Assembly (NCBI GenBank): GCA_017311185.1 | Contig: JAESUZ010000969.1 | Coordinates: 327,148-391,147, forward strand | Source of the DNA: Proteles cristata cristata | Lineage: Eukaryota > Chordata > Mammalia > Carnivora > Hyaenidae | Direction: 5' to 3' | DNA: 64,000 bases | Shown here: in pieces, positions 61,041-64,000 of the stretch | Numbering within the stretch: the first letter of the stretch is position 1 | How the letters are laid out: every line of letters starts with the position of its first letter | Translations under genes and position numbers: made by a program | Notes under the pieces: generated by a model | Told to the model about the DNA's origin: nothing | Seen by the model: only the letters and a program-made list of their open reading frames with translations | Databases searched by the model: none

Positions 61041-61921
61041 AAATAATATAATAATAAAGAATTATTTCAGTATAATTTTGTAAATTATAAGGTACTATAC
61101 AAATGTATTATTATTATGACAGTATAGTAATTAAGATCTGGTCTAAGATTATTTACAGGAGAGTTCATTTTTTCTTTAATAATTTTTAGAACAATTTAAT
61201 GCAGTTTAATGAAAATGATTTCAAATGTTAATGTCCATCTCCATGTGATACTTTATTTGAGTTGGCTTTTAGAATGTGCCTAATAGAAAGGACAATGTAT
61301 TTTGTCCCTAGCTTATATTAGAGAGATTCAAATATTAGACAAAGCACTGAGTGACAAAGCACGAGGTTCCAGGAAGGTTAATGCTATTTAGGCAGATGGT
61401 GAATTGCAAATTCAACCTGTTGTCACAATAACGAATATGTGAAGAAACATTGGTGTTGAAAATAGGAGAAAAATGAAAGAGTTTTCTTTCACATGTAAAC
61501 ACAAATTTATTATTAACAGCTCTCTCATAGTAGAAGTAGTTTTTCTTTACAAAAGACTGATTATTACAATCTGACTCATCAGTCATTACAAGAAACAATA
61601 TTTGAGATTATACTCAGTGTATCTTTAACAATTGCTTTGATATATTTTTTCTATGTGGCAATGGCTTAAGCATTTAATCTAAAGAAAATTTATCTTATGT
61701 GTAATTTCCTATTTATTGTTACATATCCATCCTTTCACCTCTAAGAACAGATTCCATAGTGTTTATTAATCCAAGTCTGATAAATGTAGTTCCTATCAAG
61801 AAATTAAATCATATTCTCTTTGATTATTGCTTTTCCCTCATTTTTGCAGATATATTTCATAGCTAAAGCTCTCAAACATACTTGCTGGGATATTAACATT
61901 TATTCAAGAATGTACTCCGGT

Positions 61922-62133
61922 AGGAGCACATAGGTGGCTCAGTTGGTTAAACCTATGACTTTATTTTAGCTCAGGTCATGATCTTACAGTTCATGAGATC
62001 AAGCCTCACGCCAGGCTCTGCCCTAACAACATGGAGACTGCGTGGGATTCTCTCCCCCTCTTTGTCTGCCTTTCCCATGTTCATGCACATGCACTCTCTC
62101 TTTCTCTCAAAATAGCTAAATAAACATTAAAAA
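61922..62133 (+). mobile_element. SINEC copy (old) with target-site duplication
   Basis: Head AGGAGCACATAGGTGGCTCAG-like, GCTCAGGTCATGATCTTAC, decayed box B, CT-rich body, AAATAGCTAAATAAAC tail. Flanks AAGAATGTACTCCGGT / AAGAATATACTCTGGT (61906-61921 and 62134-62149, two transitions). Confidence 0.94.
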
Positions 62134-62302
62134 AAGAATATACTCTGGTCAATATGGTTATTAAATCTTAAAGAAAGATGCTAGTTAAAACTTCTGTAAA
62201 ACCAGCTGTGTATTTCAAAGCTTTGAGATGTTTTCTCTCATGTTTTAAAAAATGCCATAAATTTTGGCCATGTTTGCTGTTAGAAAATGAGATGTGTTTT
62301 CT

Positions 62303-62546
62303 TTTTTTTTAATGTTTTTTATTTATTTCTGAGAGAGAGAGAGAGAAAGAGAGAGACAGACAGACAGACAGATAGACAGCATGAGCGGGGGAGGGTCAGA
62401 GAGAGAGGGAGACACAGAATCCAAAGCAGGTTCCAGGCTCTGAGCTGTCAGCACAGAGCCCGATGCGGGGCTCGAACCCATGAACCGTGAGATCATGACC
62501 TGAGCTGAAGTCGGACGCTTAACCGATTGAGCCACCCAGGTGCCCC
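62303..62546 (-). mobile_element. SINEC copy with (GACA)n expansion and target-site duplication
   Basis: TTTATTTATTTCTGAGAGAG, a GA tract, about four GACA units, GATGCGGGGCTCGAACCC, head CCGATTGAGCCACCCAGGTGCC. Flanks GAGATGTGTTTTCT / GAGATGTGGTTTCT (62289-62302 and 62547-62560, one mismatch). Confidence 0.97.
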
Positions 62547-63159
62547 GAGATGTGGTTTCTAGAAGAGCTCCCGGGTATATCCACAGTGAATCCTAGTGTC
62601 CATGTGATGACTGTCAAAGGAACAGCTTCCTTCTAAAAACAATTAATTAAATAACACACAGGTTTGGAGGTTGCTCTTAAAAATATTGTTTGCTTCCCTA
62701 AACTAGTAAGTGATTGAAAACTTACAACGAACACCTTTGAAATGGGATTCATGCACACTTCTTTCAAAATTTCAGGGAATCATCAGGTAGTAAGTAGGTA
62801 ATTATTCTGAAAGGTCTTATTTCTAATATAGAGGTTCCTCAAAACAGATTGTCAGGGAGCAAAGAGAAGGGCAACTGAGGGAACTCAGTAGGGAACTGAG
62901 TTATCAACTGAAGATGCATTGTCAAAACAGGGCGTCAAGAGAAAATGATGCTACTGTATTTTTTAATCCTGCAGAAAAAAATAACAAATTTATTTGGTAG
63001 GCATGTTCCCTGATCCAGTATTTTGTAGCCTTAGAACTTCAATCTGACTTGTTTCAGAGCTACACTAACACCTTCTAGTCAGCAGCATTTCTAGTACTCA
63101 AAATGGGGAGATTACAAATGCAAGGTGACCTTTATTTTTGTTTTCCTATTTTCCTACTA

Positions 63160-63290
63160 ATAATGTATTTTTATATATCTATACAGATATACACAAGCAT
63201 CTGTTTGTATATATATATATACATGCAAATATACATGTATACATATGTGTGTGGTATATACACATTTACATTCACATAAACACACACACA
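63160..63290 (+). repeat. AT/CA-rich low-complexity tract
   Basis: Mixed (TA)n, ACATGTATAC-type and (CA)n blocks; the ORF across it (Ile/His/Tyr repeats) is not real. Confidence 0.85.
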
Positions 63291-63764
63291 AATTACCTGT
63301 CTTGTTGCTCAGTACTAAAACAATGAAATATACTTAACTAGTATTTAATCGTATGAATTCTATACATTTTTTCTGACATTAAGATATATCTAAAATAAGT
63401 TTCATTCAGCTAGGCAACTGCATGAATAATTTGATTTCAAATTGAATAAAGTTCATTGATATTTTATAAGTTTGTGAATTTTATTTAAAAGAACTTAACT
63501 TTTAACATTCCAAGGAATGTATGTGTAATACATACCTCTATCCAAAATAGCCTAAAAAGAAATATGTGAAGAAAGATCAATTTAAAAACACACATCCTAG
63601 AAATTGAACTAAAAATATCCCCAAATGCTTTAGAATATATTAAAGCATTTACATTAAATGTAAAACAGAAAAACTGTGGCTTTGTGCTTAGTGTATTATA
63701 TATTATAATGTAAAGCATTTTCTAATATCAATTTTTATACAATTCATATTTTGCTATGCTAAAC

Positions 63765-63850
63765 ATTGGTGTGGAACAAATATTTATTGTGTCCTTATTG
63801 CATACTGGGCATGTGTGTAGGTTCAGGGGAAATGGAGTGGTTAGGGAATA
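63765..63850 (-). mobile_element. L2-type fragment
   Basis: GGAACAAATATTTATTGTGTCC, TTATTGCATACTGGGCATG resemble the L2 reverse-complement start; fades after about 63850. Confidence 0.5.
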
Positions 63851-64000
63851 GGATAGTGGTGGAAAATATATTAACCAAGGTTTTGCACAAATAATTACCA
63901 TTGGGAAAGTGTTGCATTGAGAGTGTAGAAGGTGCTATGGGCTACCTAATTAGAAAACTCCACTAGTCTAGGATTACAGTGGGATTCATTGTAGAAGTGG

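Noticed and set aside
62323..62535. Recurring 'MAQSVKRPTSAQVMIS'-type ORFs (also at 27063-27254, 35731-35946, 53331-53564)
   Set aside because: The same peptide appears wherever a minus-strand SINEC lies; it is a translation of the tRNA-like head and body, not a protein family.

Overview
The window is ordinary mammalian genomic DNA, AT-rich and intron-dominated, from a carnivore and most probably a felid. The evidence for this is at least 27 tRNA-derived Can-SINE (SINEC) copies with the felid-type body, plus three 3' fragments of a carnivore L1. Older MIR, L2, L3/CR1, MER5-type DNA transposon and MaLR LTR relics form the deeper background. There are no bacterial, phage, plasmid or CRISPR features.

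The only coding sequence I can support is one 186-bp exon at 13613-13798 on the + strand. It encodes 62 residues of a receptor tyrosine kinase domain: the end of helix alphaC, the beta4/beta5 strands, the gatekeeper Thr, the hinge, the Cys after the hinge, and helices alphaD/alphaE. Its sequence identifies it as ERBB4 (HER4), the exon equivalent to EGFR exon 20 and human ERBB4 exon 20. It has a canonical AG acceptor, a perfect AAG|GTAAGT donor, and codon-phase-0 boundaries on both sides. The rest of the window is then intron 19 (positions 1-13612, 5' end not reached) and intron 20 (13799-64000, 3' end not reached, so at least 50.2 kb). I looked for the neighbouring kinase exons (the Lys-bearing beta3 exon upstream, the HRD catalytic-loop exon downstream) among the translations and did not find them.

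Layout. 1-13.6 kb: intron 19 with an L1 3' fragment (about 378-1340), an L1 fragment next to a SINE (7.4-7.9 kb), two other SINEs, a MaLR-like LTR and a MER5-type relic. 13.6-13.8 kb: the exon, in a stretch without SINEs (about 7.9-16.1 kb). 16-28 kb: SINEs, MIRs, an MLT1-type LTR, an unusual 252-bp retroposed insert resembling an L1 5'UTR (23523-23774) and an old L1. 28-33 kb: few repeats. 33-34.9 kb: a long L3/CR1 LINE relic. 35.7-38.4 kb: a cluster of five SINEs, including a head-to-head pair. 42-57 kb: many SINEs, including the youngest-looking copies, one SINE nested in another, and an L1 fragment with an 18-bp target-site duplication. 57-64 kb: old L2 relics and three more SINEs.

I found no convincing previously undescribed system. 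The best second looks are the 252-bp insert, the closely spaced inverted SINE pairs that could fold in ERBB4 pre-mRNA, the young SINE subfamily with intact target-site duplications, the L3/CR1 relic, and a local duplication whose two copies carry different microsatellites. Repeat family names come from recognition of consensus features by eye; boundaries of old repeats are approximate, and boundaries of SINEs with stated duplications are good to a few bases.
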